Below, one piece after another: positions 56,698 through 64,000 of a stretch of DNA of 64,000 bases. Position 1 is the first letter of the stretch. Every line of letters starts with the position of its first letter. Below the pieces are notes generated by a model. It searched no databases. It was given only the letters and a program-made list of their open reading frames with translations, and had not been told where the DNA came from. The stretch is from Pseudolabrys sp963742345 (lineage in GTDB: Bacteria > Pseudomonadota > Alphaproteobacteria > Rhizobiales > Xanthobacteraceae). Made by a program: the position numbers and the translations under genes. The DNA is taken from assembly GCA_963742345.1 (NCBI GenBank), contig CAVULO010000006.1, positions 120,765 through 184,764 on the forward strand. Direction: 5' to 3'.

Positions 56698-56847
56698 TCA
56701 GTGGTTTTTGAGGAACTTGTCGGGCGGAATAGTCACGATGATCTCACGTGGTTGATACTTTACAAAAGTGGCGAGCGAGAACACCGCGCCGTAACCAAGC
56801 CCGACGAGCAGACCAAGAAAGACCAGAAATCTGAATAGACTCGGCAT
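56698..56847 (-). CDS. Small single-helix membrane protein upstream of xerD
   Basis: A 49-aa protein, too short for most gene finders. It begins MPSLFRFLVFLGLLVGLGYG and continues with a hydrophobic helix, then VKYQPREIIVTIPPDKFLKN and a final His before TGA. The start is the ATG at 56847 and the stop is at 56698. One N-terminal transmembrane segment (about 5-28) leaves a short tail ending in PPDKF. A protein of this type sits between xerD and aroK in many Hyphomicrobiales, sometimes mis-annotated as a kinase fragment. Function unknown. Confidence 0.8.
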   Translation of the reverse strand: MPSLFRFLVFLGLLVGLGYGAVFSLATFVKYQPREIIVTIPPDKFLKNH

Positions 56848-56992
56848 GATCAAACCCGGCAAACGTCCGTGCGTCAGCGCCTAGCGATTTTAGGCGAGTT
56901 ACGATCACGCTCCGGAACCGCTGACAAGACCGCTCTCGCGGTTGTCGCGATTACTGGTATATGGAACCGTGGATTCGCTTCGGAACCATAGC

Positions 56993-57577
56993 ATGGCAAA
57001 CGGTGCCATTCAAAAACCACCGGAAAATGGCCGGGAATTGGCGGTGGTCCGCGCGCTTGGCGGCCGCTCTATTGTTCTCGTCGGCATGATGGGCGCAGGC
57101 AAATCATCGATCGGCCGAAGACTTGCCGGTCGACTCGGAATTCCATTCATTGATGCCGATACCGAGATTGAAAGCGCCGCTGGCATGACCATTCCCGAAA
57201 TTTTCGACAAGCATGGCGAGCCATACTTCCGCGCCGGCGAAAAGCGCGTGATCGCGCGCCTCCTCGACAATGGCCCGCAGGTACTGGCGACCGGCGGTGG
57301 CGCCGTGCTGGATGAACAGACTCGCGCGCTGATCGGCGAAAAAGGTGTTTCGGTTTGGCTGAAGGCAGATATCGACGTTTTGCTCAAACGCACCAAGCGC
57401 CGCAATGACCGTCCGCTAGCGGAAAAAATCAAAGATCTGCTGCCGGTTCGCGAACCGTTCTATGCTCAAGCCGACATCGTCGTGCAATCGCGCGACGAAC
57501 CGCACGATACTATTGTCGATGAAATCATGGCCCAGCTTCCGGGACGCCTTGGTCTTGGCACGGAGAAGCCGTCATGA
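56993..57577 (+). CDS. aroK: Shikimate kinase
   Basis: 194 aa from the ATG at 56993; the frame is open to 56942, but the earlier part is not conserved. Walker A GMMGAGKSS begins at residue 31; the shikimate-binding DADTEIESAAG, the RAGEKRVIARL Arg and the TGGGAVL segment are typical. The nucleotide lid is KRTKRRNDRPL. It phosphorylates shikimate in aromatic amino acid synthesis. Its stop overlaps the aroB start (ATGA). Confidence 0.96.
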   Translation: MANGAIQKPPENGRELAVVRALGGRSIVLVGMMGAGKSSIGRRLAGRLGIPFIDADTEIESAAGMTIPEIFDKHGEPYFRAGEKRVIARLLDNGPQVLATGGGAVLDEQTRALIGEKGVSVWLKADIDVLLKRTKRRNDRPLAEKIKDLLPVREPFYAQADIVVQSRDEPHDTIVDEIMAQLPGRLGLGTEKPS

Positions 57578-58707
57578 CCGCGCCATTGCGACAAACCGAG
57601 CCGAGCGTGGTGAGGGTCGCACTTGGCGCGCGCGCTTATGACATTGTGATCGGTCGCGGGCTGCTCGCGAATTTGGGTGAGCGTATCAAGATGGTGCGCC
57701 ACGGCGCGCGGGTCGCGATCGTCACCGACGAGGCCGTCGCCAAAATTCATCTCGGCGCCGCCGAAGCCGCGATTAAATCTTCGGGCATCGACAGTGCACG
57801 TATCGTTGTGCCTGCAGGCGAGAGTTCCAAAAGTTATGCGACGTTGGAGAAAGTCTGTGAGGCCATCATCGCCGCGCGCGTCGAGCGCAACGATCTAATC
57901 GTTGCGTTAGGTGGCGGCGTAATCGGGGATCTCGCCGGCTTCGCGGCATCTTGCGTGCGGCGTGGGCTCGACTTCGTGCAGGTGCCAACGACGCTTCTCG
58001 CGCAAGTAGATTCCTCGGTCGGCGGCAAGACAGGTATCAATTCTCGCCAAGGTAAAAATTTGATCGGCGCTTTTCACCAGCCGGTGCTGGTGATTGCCGA
58101 TACCGCCTTGCTCGACACATTGCCCAAGCGTGAGTTTCGCGCCGGCTATGCCGAGGTTGCCAAATACGGTCTGCTCGGCGATGCGGCGTTTTTCGCCTGG
58201 CTTGAAAAGAACTGGCAGGACGTGTTTGCTGGTGGGCCCGCACGCGAACAAGCGATCGCGATTTGCTGCCGTGCCAAGGCCGGCATCGTTGCGCGCGATG
58301 AGCGCGAGACTGGGGAACGCGCGCTGCTCAATCTTGGTCACACTTTTGGGCATGCGTTGGAAGCTGGTTGCGGCTTTTCTGATAGGTTGCTGCATGGCGA
58401 GGCGGTGGCGCTGGGAACGGTGCTGGCGTTCGAATTCTCCGCCCAAAAGGGACTTATCGCAGCCTCTGAAGCCGCACGCGCGGCAGCGCATCTTGCGGCG
58501 GTCGGCCTCCCCACCCATCTCAAGGATGTCCCCGGTGGCGTGCCGGGGATCGACATTTTGATGGACCTGATCGCTCAAGACAAAAAGGTAAAGCGCGGCA
58601 CGTTCACATTTATTTTGTTGCGCGGCATCGGCCGGGCTTTTGTAGAGAATAATGTTGATGCTGCTGAGGTGCGTACCTTTCTTGAACAAAAACTCACGAG
58701 CGCATGA
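57574..58707 (+). CDS. aroB: 3-dehydroquinate synthase
   Basis: 377 aa. The NAD-binding region VALGGGVIGDLAGFAASCVRRGLDFVQVPTTLLAQVDSSVGGKTGIN is diagnostic; the zinc ligands are a Glu in YAEVAKYGLL and His residues in LNLGHTFGHALEA and LHGEAVALG. It makes dehydroquinate from DAHP in the shikimate pathway. Co-translated with aroK through the 4-bp overlap. Confidence 0.97.
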   Translation: MTAPLRQTEPSVVRVALGARAYDIVIGRGLLANLGERIKMVRHGARVAIVTDEAVAKIHLGAAEAAIKSSGIDSARIVVPAGESSKSYATLEKVCEAIIAARVERNDLIVALGGGVIGDLAGFAASCVRRGLDFVQVPTTLLAQVDSSVGGKTGINSRQGKNLIGAFHQPVLVIADTALLDTLPKREFRAGYAEVAKYGLLGDAAFFAWLEKNWQDVFAGGPAREQAIAICCRAKAGIVARDERETGERALLNLGHTFGHALEAGCGFSDRLLHGEAVALGTVLAFEFSAQKGLIAASEAARAAAHLAAVGLPTHLKDVPGGVPGIDILMDLIAQDKKVKRGTFTFILLRGIGRAFVENNVDAAEVRTFLEQKLTSA

Positions 58708-58762
58708 TCCCAAAAAGTCGAAACCGGCTTTCGGAAGAGATTATGCGCCAAACTAGAATCCG

Positions 58763-60046
58763 ATGACCGCGAGCGACTGGCTTTCCCTTGTCATCGTTCT
58801 GATCTGTCTGCTGCTTTCCGCCTTCTTCGCCGGCAGTGAAACGGCGCTGACCGCGTCTTCGCGCGCCAGCATGGCGCGGCTGGAGAAGCATGGGAACAGG
58901 CGCGCCAACATCGTAAACCGCCTGCTCGAACAGCGCGAGCGGCTGCTTGGCGCACTGCTGTTTGGCAACAACGCGGTCAATATCGCAGCCTCCGCGCTGG
59001 CGACCGGCGTGCTGCTGACCTGGTTCGGCAATGCCGGCGTGGTCTACGCCACGGTGGCGATGACCGTGCTGGTCGTCGTGTTTTCGGAGATCCTGCCGAA
59101 AACAGCAGCCTTCAATGCGCCTGACCGTATTGCACTCGCGGTTGCACGCCCGATCTATTGGTTCGTCAAATTATTTGGCCCGGTATTGATGGCGGTCGAG
59201 GCGCTGGTGCGCTGGCTGCTCAAGCATGCGGGAATGACGGTCGGTGACGATCAGCAGGTTCTCTCCGCGCGCGAGGAATTGCGTGGTGCCGTCGATTTGC
59301 TCCACCGCGAGGGCGATGTGGAGACGCTCGACCGCGATATGTTCGGTGGCGTGCTCGACCTGCGTGAACTGGTGGTTTCCGACGTAATGATTCACCGCAC
59401 CAACATGATCACGCTCGACGCTGACGATTCACCGGAGGAAATAGTCAACGCAGTCATCGCTTCCCCGGTCACTCGCCTGCCGTTGTGGCGCGGGAATCCC
59501 GAAAACATTGTCGGTATCTTGCACGTGAAAGATTTGTTGCGCGCGTTGCACGCGGTCGACGGCGACGCCGCCAAAGTCGACATAGCATCTCTCCTGACGC
59601 CACCCTGGTTCGTGCCTGACACGCGTCCGGTCTCCGAACAGCTAAAGGCATTCCGCCGCCGCAAGACACCGTTTGCCCTCGTCGTTGACGAATACGGCGA
59701 AGTCGAGGGTCTGGTAACGCTCGAGGATATATTGGAGGAAATCGTTGGCGACATCACAGACGAGCACGATGTCGCCATGCCGGGCGTTCGGCGTCAGCCT
59801 GACGGGTCGGTCAATGTCGACGGCGCAGTACCGATCCGCGACTTGAATCGCGTCATGGACTGGAATTTGCCTGACGAAGAAGCAACCACCATCGCCGGCC
59901 TGGTCATCCATGAAGCGCGATCGATCCCGGAGGTGGGACAGAGTTTCACCTTTCACGGGTTCCGTTTCAGGGTTTTGCGCCGTGCCCGCAATCGCATCAC
60001 CGCATTACGCATTCAGCCCCTGCTGCGGAGCCCGCCGGCCGAATAA
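58763..60046 (+). CDS. CorC/HlyC-type (CNNM, DUF21-CBS) membrane transporter
   Basis: 427 aa. A DUF21 membrane domain (about 1-180, four helices; LICLLLSAFFAGSETALTASSRASM) is followed by two CBS domains (VSDVMIHRTNMITLDADDSPEEIVNAV and VSEQLKAFRRRKTPFALVVDEYGEVEGLVTLEDILEEIVGDI) and a C-terminal CorC_HlyC domain. Often annotated as hemolysin, but the family exports Mg2+/Co2+. The position between aroB and bolA is standard in this group. Confidence 0.93.
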   Translation: MTASDWLSLVIVLICLLLSAFFAGSETALTASSRASMARLEKHGNRRANIVNRLLEQRERLLGALLFGNNAVNIAASALATGVLLTWFGNAGVVYATVAMTVLVVVFSEILPKTAAFNAPDRIALAVARPIYWFVKLFGPVLMAVEALVRWLLKHAGMTVGDDQQVLSAREELRGAVDLLHREGDVETLDRDMFGGVLDLRELVVSDVMIHRTNMITLDADDSPEEIVNAVIASPVTRLPLWRGNPENIVGILHVKDLLRALHAVDGDAAKVDIASLLTPPWFVPDTRPVSEQLKAFRRRKTPFALVVDEYGEVEGLVTLEDILEEIVGDITDEHDVAMPGVRRQPDGSVNVDGAVPIRDLNRVMDWNLPDEEATTIAGLVIHEARSIPEVGQSFTFHGFRFRVLRRARNRITALRIQPLLRSPPAE

Positions 60047-60058
60047 CGAGCCGGGGGG

Positions 60059-60334
60059 CTAAACGCCGCCGTCATCCGGCGCGGTGGCATGGATGGCGAG
60101 CGCGTGGATGCCGCCCGCGAGTTCGGCTGAAAGCGACTGGTTAATCATGCGGTGGCATTCGAGCCGGGTCTTTCCTTTGAACGCTTCCGACACGATATAG
60201 ATGCGATAGTGAGTTTGCCCGCCCGGTCTGTGCCCGGCATGGCCTTCATGCTGGTGAGATTCGTCCACCACTTTGAGGCTTTGCGGCGAGAAAGCCTCGG
60301 TCAACTTCTTTGTGATCGTATCGGCGGTCCGCAT
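60059..60334 (-). CDS. BolA family protein
   Basis: 91 aa from the ATG at 60334 (MRTADTITKKLTEAFSPQSLKVVDESHQHEGHAG). The class II KH-like core includes HYRIYIVSEAFKGKTRLECHRMINQSLSAEL and the C-terminal His (GIHALAIHATAPDD), with the conserved His residues that bind an Fe-S cluster in BolA-glutaredoxin pairs. BolA proteins affect cell shape, iron regulation and Fe-S handling. It is on the opposite strand to and 12 bp from the CorC-like gene. Confidence 0.93.
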   Translation of the reverse strand: MRTADTITKKLTEAFSPQSLKVVDESHQHEGHAGHRPGGQTHYRIYIVSEAFKGKTRLECHRMINQSLSAELAGGIHALAIHATAPDDGGV

Positions 60335-60442
60335 GCTGCCCCGCTTAGGAGAGGGCAGCCTGGCGGTCAATGGTTGGAATCGTGTCTGGCACTACGATCA
60401 AGTCTTGAAGGCGTCACCCGCAAAAGCGCATAATGATCGGTC

Positions 60443-61042
60443 ATGAAATTCGACTCACCCCTTTTTGATCGCATCCGCGTCAAACCGGACAAGGACCGCC
60501 GCCCGAAAACCGGTGGTCCTGGCTGCGAATGGCATGGTTGCAAGGAAAAGGCGACGAACCGTGCGCCTAAAGGCCGCGGGCGCGAGAACGAATATTGGCG
60601 GTTCTGCCTCGAACACGCGCGCGCTTACAACCAATCGTACAATTTTTTCGCTGGCATGCCCGATGCCGCGGTGATGGCCTATCAGAAGGACGCGCTTACG
60701 GGGCATCGTCCGACATGGAAGATGGGTACCGGCAAGCGAACCGTGCGGCCGGATATCGGCGCTTTCGGTAAACACGCCGATCCATTTAGTCTGTTCGGCG
60801 AAGGGGTGCGGGCGGAACAGCGCGCGCGCGCTGAAACTCGTCCGATCCGCAATGCCGAGCGCAAGGCGCTCGATACGCTCGGGCTGGATGTGGACGCCAA
60901 CCCGCAGCAAGTGAAGGCGCGCTTCAAGGAGCTGGTAAAACGCCACCATCCGGACGCCAATGGAGGCGACCGTTCCACCGAAGATCGGCTGGTGGAGATT
61001 ATCCAGTCGTATAATTACTTGAAATCGGTGGGTTTTGGCTGA
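60443..61042 (+). CDS. J domain-containing protein
   Basis: 199 aa. The J domain is at the C-terminus (about 145-199): LDTLGLDVDANPQQVKARFKELVKRHHPDANGG with the HPD tripeptide that stimulates DnaK. The N-terminal 140 residues contain a Cys-x4-Cys (GCEWHGCKEKATNRAPKG) and an aromatic-rich helix region (YWRFCLEHARAYNQSYNFFAGM) that may fold as a small domain. It is immediately upstream of cobS, as in relatives; a role in cobaltochelatase or general folding is unknown. Confidence 0.92.
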   Translation: MKFDSPLFDRIRVKPDKDRRPKTGGPGCEWHGCKEKATNRAPKGRGRENEYWRFCLEHARAYNQSYNFFAGMPDAAVMAYQKDALTGHRPTWKMGTGKRTVRPDIGAFGKHADPFSLFGEGVRAEQRARAETRPIRNAERKALDTLGLDVDANPQQVKARFKELVKRHHPDANGGDRSTEDRLVEIIQSYNYLKSVGFG

Positions 61043-61247
61043 GCGGCCGCCCATGACGCCAAACAACCCAGCCCCGCCTTCCGCACAGAGCTGAACGGAC
61101 CTATCTTATTGAAATAATTGATGGGGCCATTCGGCCGCAGCGGGTTTTTTGCCGCCATCGGCTCTGCTAAGTTGCCGCCGCCATCAGCCGGACCGTACGA
61201 GTCGGACCGCATCAGGGGCTTCGGCGTTCCGAAGCCACGGAGGATCA

Positions 61248-62234
61248 ATGACCGCCGCAGTGCAAGAGGTTGCCGGCCTGCCCGACATGAAAGTGTCGAT
61301 CCGGCAGGTTTTCGGAATCGACAGTGATATGGAAGTGCCGGCCTACTCGAAGGCTGACGAGCACGTGCCCGATGTCGACTCCGACTATCGTTTTGACCGT
61401 CCGACGACGCTCGCCATCCTCGCTGGTTTTGCCAAAAACCGCCGCGTCATGGTCACCGGCTACCATGGTACCGGCAAGTCCACTCACATCGAGCAAGTTG
61501 CGGCGCGTCTCAACTGGCCCTGCGTGCGCGTCAATCTCGATAGCCACATCAGCCGTATCGACCTGATCGGCAAGGATGCCATCGTGATCAAGGAAGGCCA
61601 GCAGGTCACCGAATTCCGTCAAGGCATTTTGCCCTGGGCGCTTCAAAACAATGTCGCTCTCTGTTTCGACGAATACGATGCCGGGCGTCCGGACGTGATG
61701 TTCGTCATCCAGCGCGTTCTGGAAGCATCGGGCCGGCTCACGCTGCTGGATCAGAGCAAGGTGATCAAGCCGCACCCTTCATTTCGTTTGTTCGCCACCG
61801 CCAACACCGTCGGCCTCGGCGACACGTCGGGCCTCTACCACGGCACGCAACAGATCAATCAGGGCCAGATGGACCGCTGGTCGATCGTCACGACGCTTAA
61901 CTATCTGCCGCATGACAACGAAGTCGAGATCGTGCTGGCCAAGGCCAAGCACTATCGCAACGAGCAAGGGCGCGACATCGTCAACAAGATGGTGCGTGTC
62001 GCCGATCTCACGCGCAACGCATTCATGAACGGCGACATCTCGACCGTGATGAGTCCGCGCACCGTGATCATCTGGGCAGAGAATTCCGAGATCTTCAATG
62101 ATATCGGCTTTGCTTTCCGGCTCACCTTCCTGAATAAGTGCGATGAGCTGGAACGGCCAATTGTCGCCGAGTTCTATCAGCGCTGCTTCGGCGTCGAGCT
62201 GCCGAAGTCCTCGGTAAACGTAGCCTTGTCCTGA
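61248..62234 (+). CDS. cobS: Cobaltochelatase subunit CobS
   Basis: 328 aa from the ATG at 61248, with AGGA seven bases upstream. It is the AAA+ ATPase of the aerobic CobNST cobaltochelatase: Walker A GYHGTGKST at residues 71-79, Walker B ALCFDEYDAG and sensor 1 FRLFATANTVGLGD. It drives cobalt insertion into hydrogenobyrinic acid a,c-diamide in B12 synthesis. It is followed by cobT after 35 bp. cobN is not in this window. Confidence 0.97.
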   Translation: MTAAVQEVAGLPDMKVSIRQVFGIDSDMEVPAYSKADEHVPDVDSDYRFDRPTTLAILAGFAKNRRVMVTGYHGTGKSTHIEQVAARLNWPCVRVNLDSHISRIDLIGKDAIVIKEGQQVTEFRQGILPWALQNNVALCFDEYDAGRPDVMFVIQRVLEASGRLTLLDQSKVIKPHPSFRLFATANTVGLGDTSGLYHGTQQINQGQMDRWSIVTTLNYLPHDNEVEIVLAKAKHYRNEQGRDIVNKMVRVADLTRNAFMNGDISTVMSPRTVIIWAENSEIFNDIGFAFRLTFLNKCDELERPIVAEFYQRCFGVELPKSSVNVALS

Positions 62235-62269
62235 TTTGCCTCTCCCATGCGTGGGGAGGGAGATGCCTG

Positions 62270-64000
62270 ATGGCCTCCAACATCAAAACCAAGCCGTCGT
62301 CGAAAGAGTCGCCGACCGAACCGTTCAAGCGGGCGGTGACCGGCTGTCTGCGCGCGCTGGCGCGTAAGCCGGAGTTGGAAGTTGCGTTTGCGGCAGAGCG
62401 GCCGGGGCTGATGGGCGGAAAAGTCCGCCTGCCGGAACCGCCGCGCAAGCTCGGCAAGGCAGAGGCTGCGATCGTTCGCGGCCACGCCGATTCAATCGCC
62501 TTGCGTCTTGCCTGTCACGATGCCGCCTTGCATCGCCGTCTGCAGCCAGCCGGCCAGCAGGCCAGGGCCGTGTTCGAGGCGGTGGAGCAGGCGCGTGTGG
62601 AAGCGATTGGTGCACGACGCATGGACGGTGTTGCACAAAACCTTACTGCAATGCTCGACGAGCGCTTTCATCGGGGCAAGCTCGATCAGATCACTGAGCG
62701 CGCCGATGCGCCGATCGAAGACGCGCTGGCGCTCCTGGTGCGCGAGCGCTTGACCGGCATGGCCCCGCCGCCAGCGGCCAAAAAGCTGGTCGATCTGTGG
62801 CGGCCATTGATCGAAGACCGTGCCGGCCCAGACCTCGACCGGCTGGAAAATCTCGTTGAGAACCAGCGCCAGTTTAGCGATGTCGTTCACGACCTGCTGG
62901 ACGCGCTCGAAATGGGTGAGGATCGTAGCCGCGATTCCGAGGAAGAAGAAGACGAAGGCGAGGAGGATCGCCGCAAACAGGAGTCCGGCGAGGATGGCGA
63001 AGCTGCCGACTCCGATGAGATGCAGCGGATGAGCATGGACGACAGTCAGGTGTCCGCCGAGGACATGCCTGATGCCGCTGCCGAAGCGATAGACGCGCCG
63101 ACCGCCGACATGGCCGACGATACCGATATGGGTGACGCCGAAACGCCCGGTGAGCCCCAGCGCCCACGCCACTTTGGCGCCAACGAGCCGCGAGGGCCGG
63201 ACTACCGCGCTTTCACCGTCAAGTTCGACGAAACCGTCGCCGCCGAAGATCTTTGCGAGGCTGAAGAGCTCGATCGTCTTCGAGGCTATCTCGACAAGCA
63301 GCTCTCGAATTTACAGGGTGTAGTGGCGCGCCTTGCCAATCGACTACAACGGCGCCTGATGGCTCAGCAGAATCGCTCGTGGGAATTCGATCTGGAAGAA
63401 GGCCAACTCGATCCGGCGCGTTTGTCGCGCATCATCGTTGACCCGTTGCATCCGCTTTCGTTCAAAGCCGAGAAGGACACAGAGTTCCGCGATACGGTCG
63501 TTACGCTGCTGCTCGACAACTCAGGCTCGATGCGTGGCCGCCCGATTACGGTCGCGGCCACTTGCGCCGACATTCTCGCGCGCACGCTTGAGCGTTGCGG
63601 CGTCAAGGTCGAAATTCTCGGGTTCACCACGCGCGCCTGGAAAGGTGGACAATCGCGCGAGCACTGGCTCACTGCCGGCAAGCCAGCCAATCCAGGTCGG
63701 CTCAACGACCTGCGCCACATTATTTATAAATCGGCCGATGCGCCATGGCGGCGCGCCCGCAAAAACCTCGGGCTAATGATGCGCGAAGGGCTGCTGAAGG
63801 AGAATATCGATGGCGAGGCGCTCGATTGGGCGCACAAGCGTCTGTTGGCGCGCACCGAGCAGCGCAAGATTCTGATGATGATTTCTGATGGCGCACCGGT
63901 CGACGATTCGACACTTTCGGTTAATCCCGGCAACTATCTGGAACGTCATCTGCGCTGGGTTATCGAGGAGATCGAGACCCGCTCTCCGGTCGAGCTGATT
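62270..64000 (+). CDS. cobT: Cobaltochelatase subunit CobT, 3' truncated by the window edge
   Basis: 577 codons read cleanly from the ATG at 62270 (GGGAGGGAG upstream) to the last base. The N-terminal domain is followed by a highly acidic linker (EEEEDEGEEDRR, about 222-290) and a C-terminal VWA domain with the MIDAS DNSGS at residues 416-420 and the downstream MISDGAPVDDST. CobT partners CobS in the chelatase. The usual length is about 600-635 aa, so only a short C-terminal part is missing. A 226-aa antisense frame at 62492-63172 is a shadow. Confidence 0.95.
   Translation, partial: MASNIKTKPSSKESPTEPFKRAVTGCLRALARKPELEVAFAAERPGLMGGKVRLPEPPRKLGKAEAAIVRGHADSIALRLACHDAALHRRLQPAGQQARAVFEAVEQARVEAIGARRMDGVAQNLTAMLDERFHRGKLDQITERADAPIEDALALLVRERLTGMAPPPAAKKLVDLWRPLIEDRAGPDLDRLENLVENQRQFSDVVHDLLDALEMGEDRSRDSEEEEDEGEEDRRKQESGEDGEAADSDEMQRMSMDDSQVSAEDMPDAAAEAIDAPTADMADDTDMGDAETPGEPQRPRHFGANEPRGPDYRAFTVKFDETVAAEDLCEAEELDRLRGYLDKQLSNLQGVVARLANRLQRRLMAQQNRSWEFDLEEGQLDPARLSRIIVDPLHPLSFKAEKDTEFRDTVVTLLLDNSGSMRGRPITVAATCADILARTLERCGVKVEILGFTTRAWKGGQSREHWLTAGKPANPGRLNDLRHIIYKSADAPWRRARKNLGLMMREGLLKENIDGEALDWAHKRLLARTEQRKILMMISDGAPVDDSTLSVNPGNYLERHLRWVIEEIETRSPVELI

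Noticed and set aside
62492..63172. 226-aa minus-strand frame inside cobT
   Set aside because: It is fully antisense to the acidic linker region of cobT; the Leu/Val-rich reading arises from complementing GAG/GAC-rich codons.

Overview
This 64 kb window is a GC-rich, gene-dense chromosomal segment from an alphaproteobacterium of the order Hyphomicrobiales (Rhizobiales), most likely close to the Nitrobacteraceae/Xanthobacteraceae (Bradyrhizobium, Rhodopseudomonas, Pseudolabrys-like). The evidence is gene content and order: DUF4167-prmC-prfA-ptsP-lysC-ubiG, the DUF1178-nitrilase-grxC-comF block, mutT-argJ-PPIase-secA, LDT-accA-xerD-small protein-aroK-aroB-CorC-like, and BolA-J protein-cobS-cobT at the right edge. 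No rRNA, tRNA, phage, transposase or CRISPR was found.

Layout. 1-6.6 kb: a catabolic-looking plus-strand run of three tandem MetE-like zinc alkyltransferase paralogues (the first cut by the window edge), an SDR, an acyl-CoA dehydrogenase and a class III CoA-transferase. 6.6-9.8 kb: a minus-strand marR-emrA-emrB-type efflux operon. 10-11.7 kb: a beta-hydroxyacid dehydrogenase overlapping a lactonase-type metallo-hydrolase. 11.7-14.2 kb (minus): bdhA, a patatin and a macrodomain protein. 14.4-18.3 kb: a Zur/Fur regulator, a DMT exporter, ispG and a TauD-type dioxygenase. 18.3-21.5 kb (minus): ispA, DUF1345 and a Na+/H+ antiporter. 21.6-24.9 kb: mtgA, rpmF, a membrane protein, a GGT and a small conserved ORF. 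25-29.6 kb: a GGDEF/EAL protein, then phaR divergent from phaA-phaB. 29.6-33.6 kb: mixed enzymes (aldolase II, DUF985 cupin, histidine phosphatase, gloB, a methyltransferase). From 33.8 kb to the end: the housekeeping blocks listed above.

How genes work together: phaA/phaB/phaR (PHB synthesis and its repressor) and bdhA-patatin (candidate PHB mobilisation) suggest a PHB storage cycle split over two loci; phaC is not here. prmC-prfA-ptsP are coupled by stop/start overlaps, as are DUF1178-nitrilase-grxC, aroK-aroB, ubiG-small barrel protein, and the dehydrogenase-lactonase pair. cobS and cobT encode two subunits of the aerobic cobaltochelatase.

A caution: at least seven genes, including normally essential accA and argJ, carry a single-base reading-frame break with otherwise intact sequence on both sides. 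This looks more like residual assembly/consensus error than decay. The most interesting biology is the triple MetE-like array with palindromes behind each copy, a dispersed palindromic repeat with a compensatory base-pair change, the lactonase/dehydrogenase pair, the bdhA-patatin-macrodomain run, and a YafK/LdtF-type lipoprotein with a long Pro/Ala tail.
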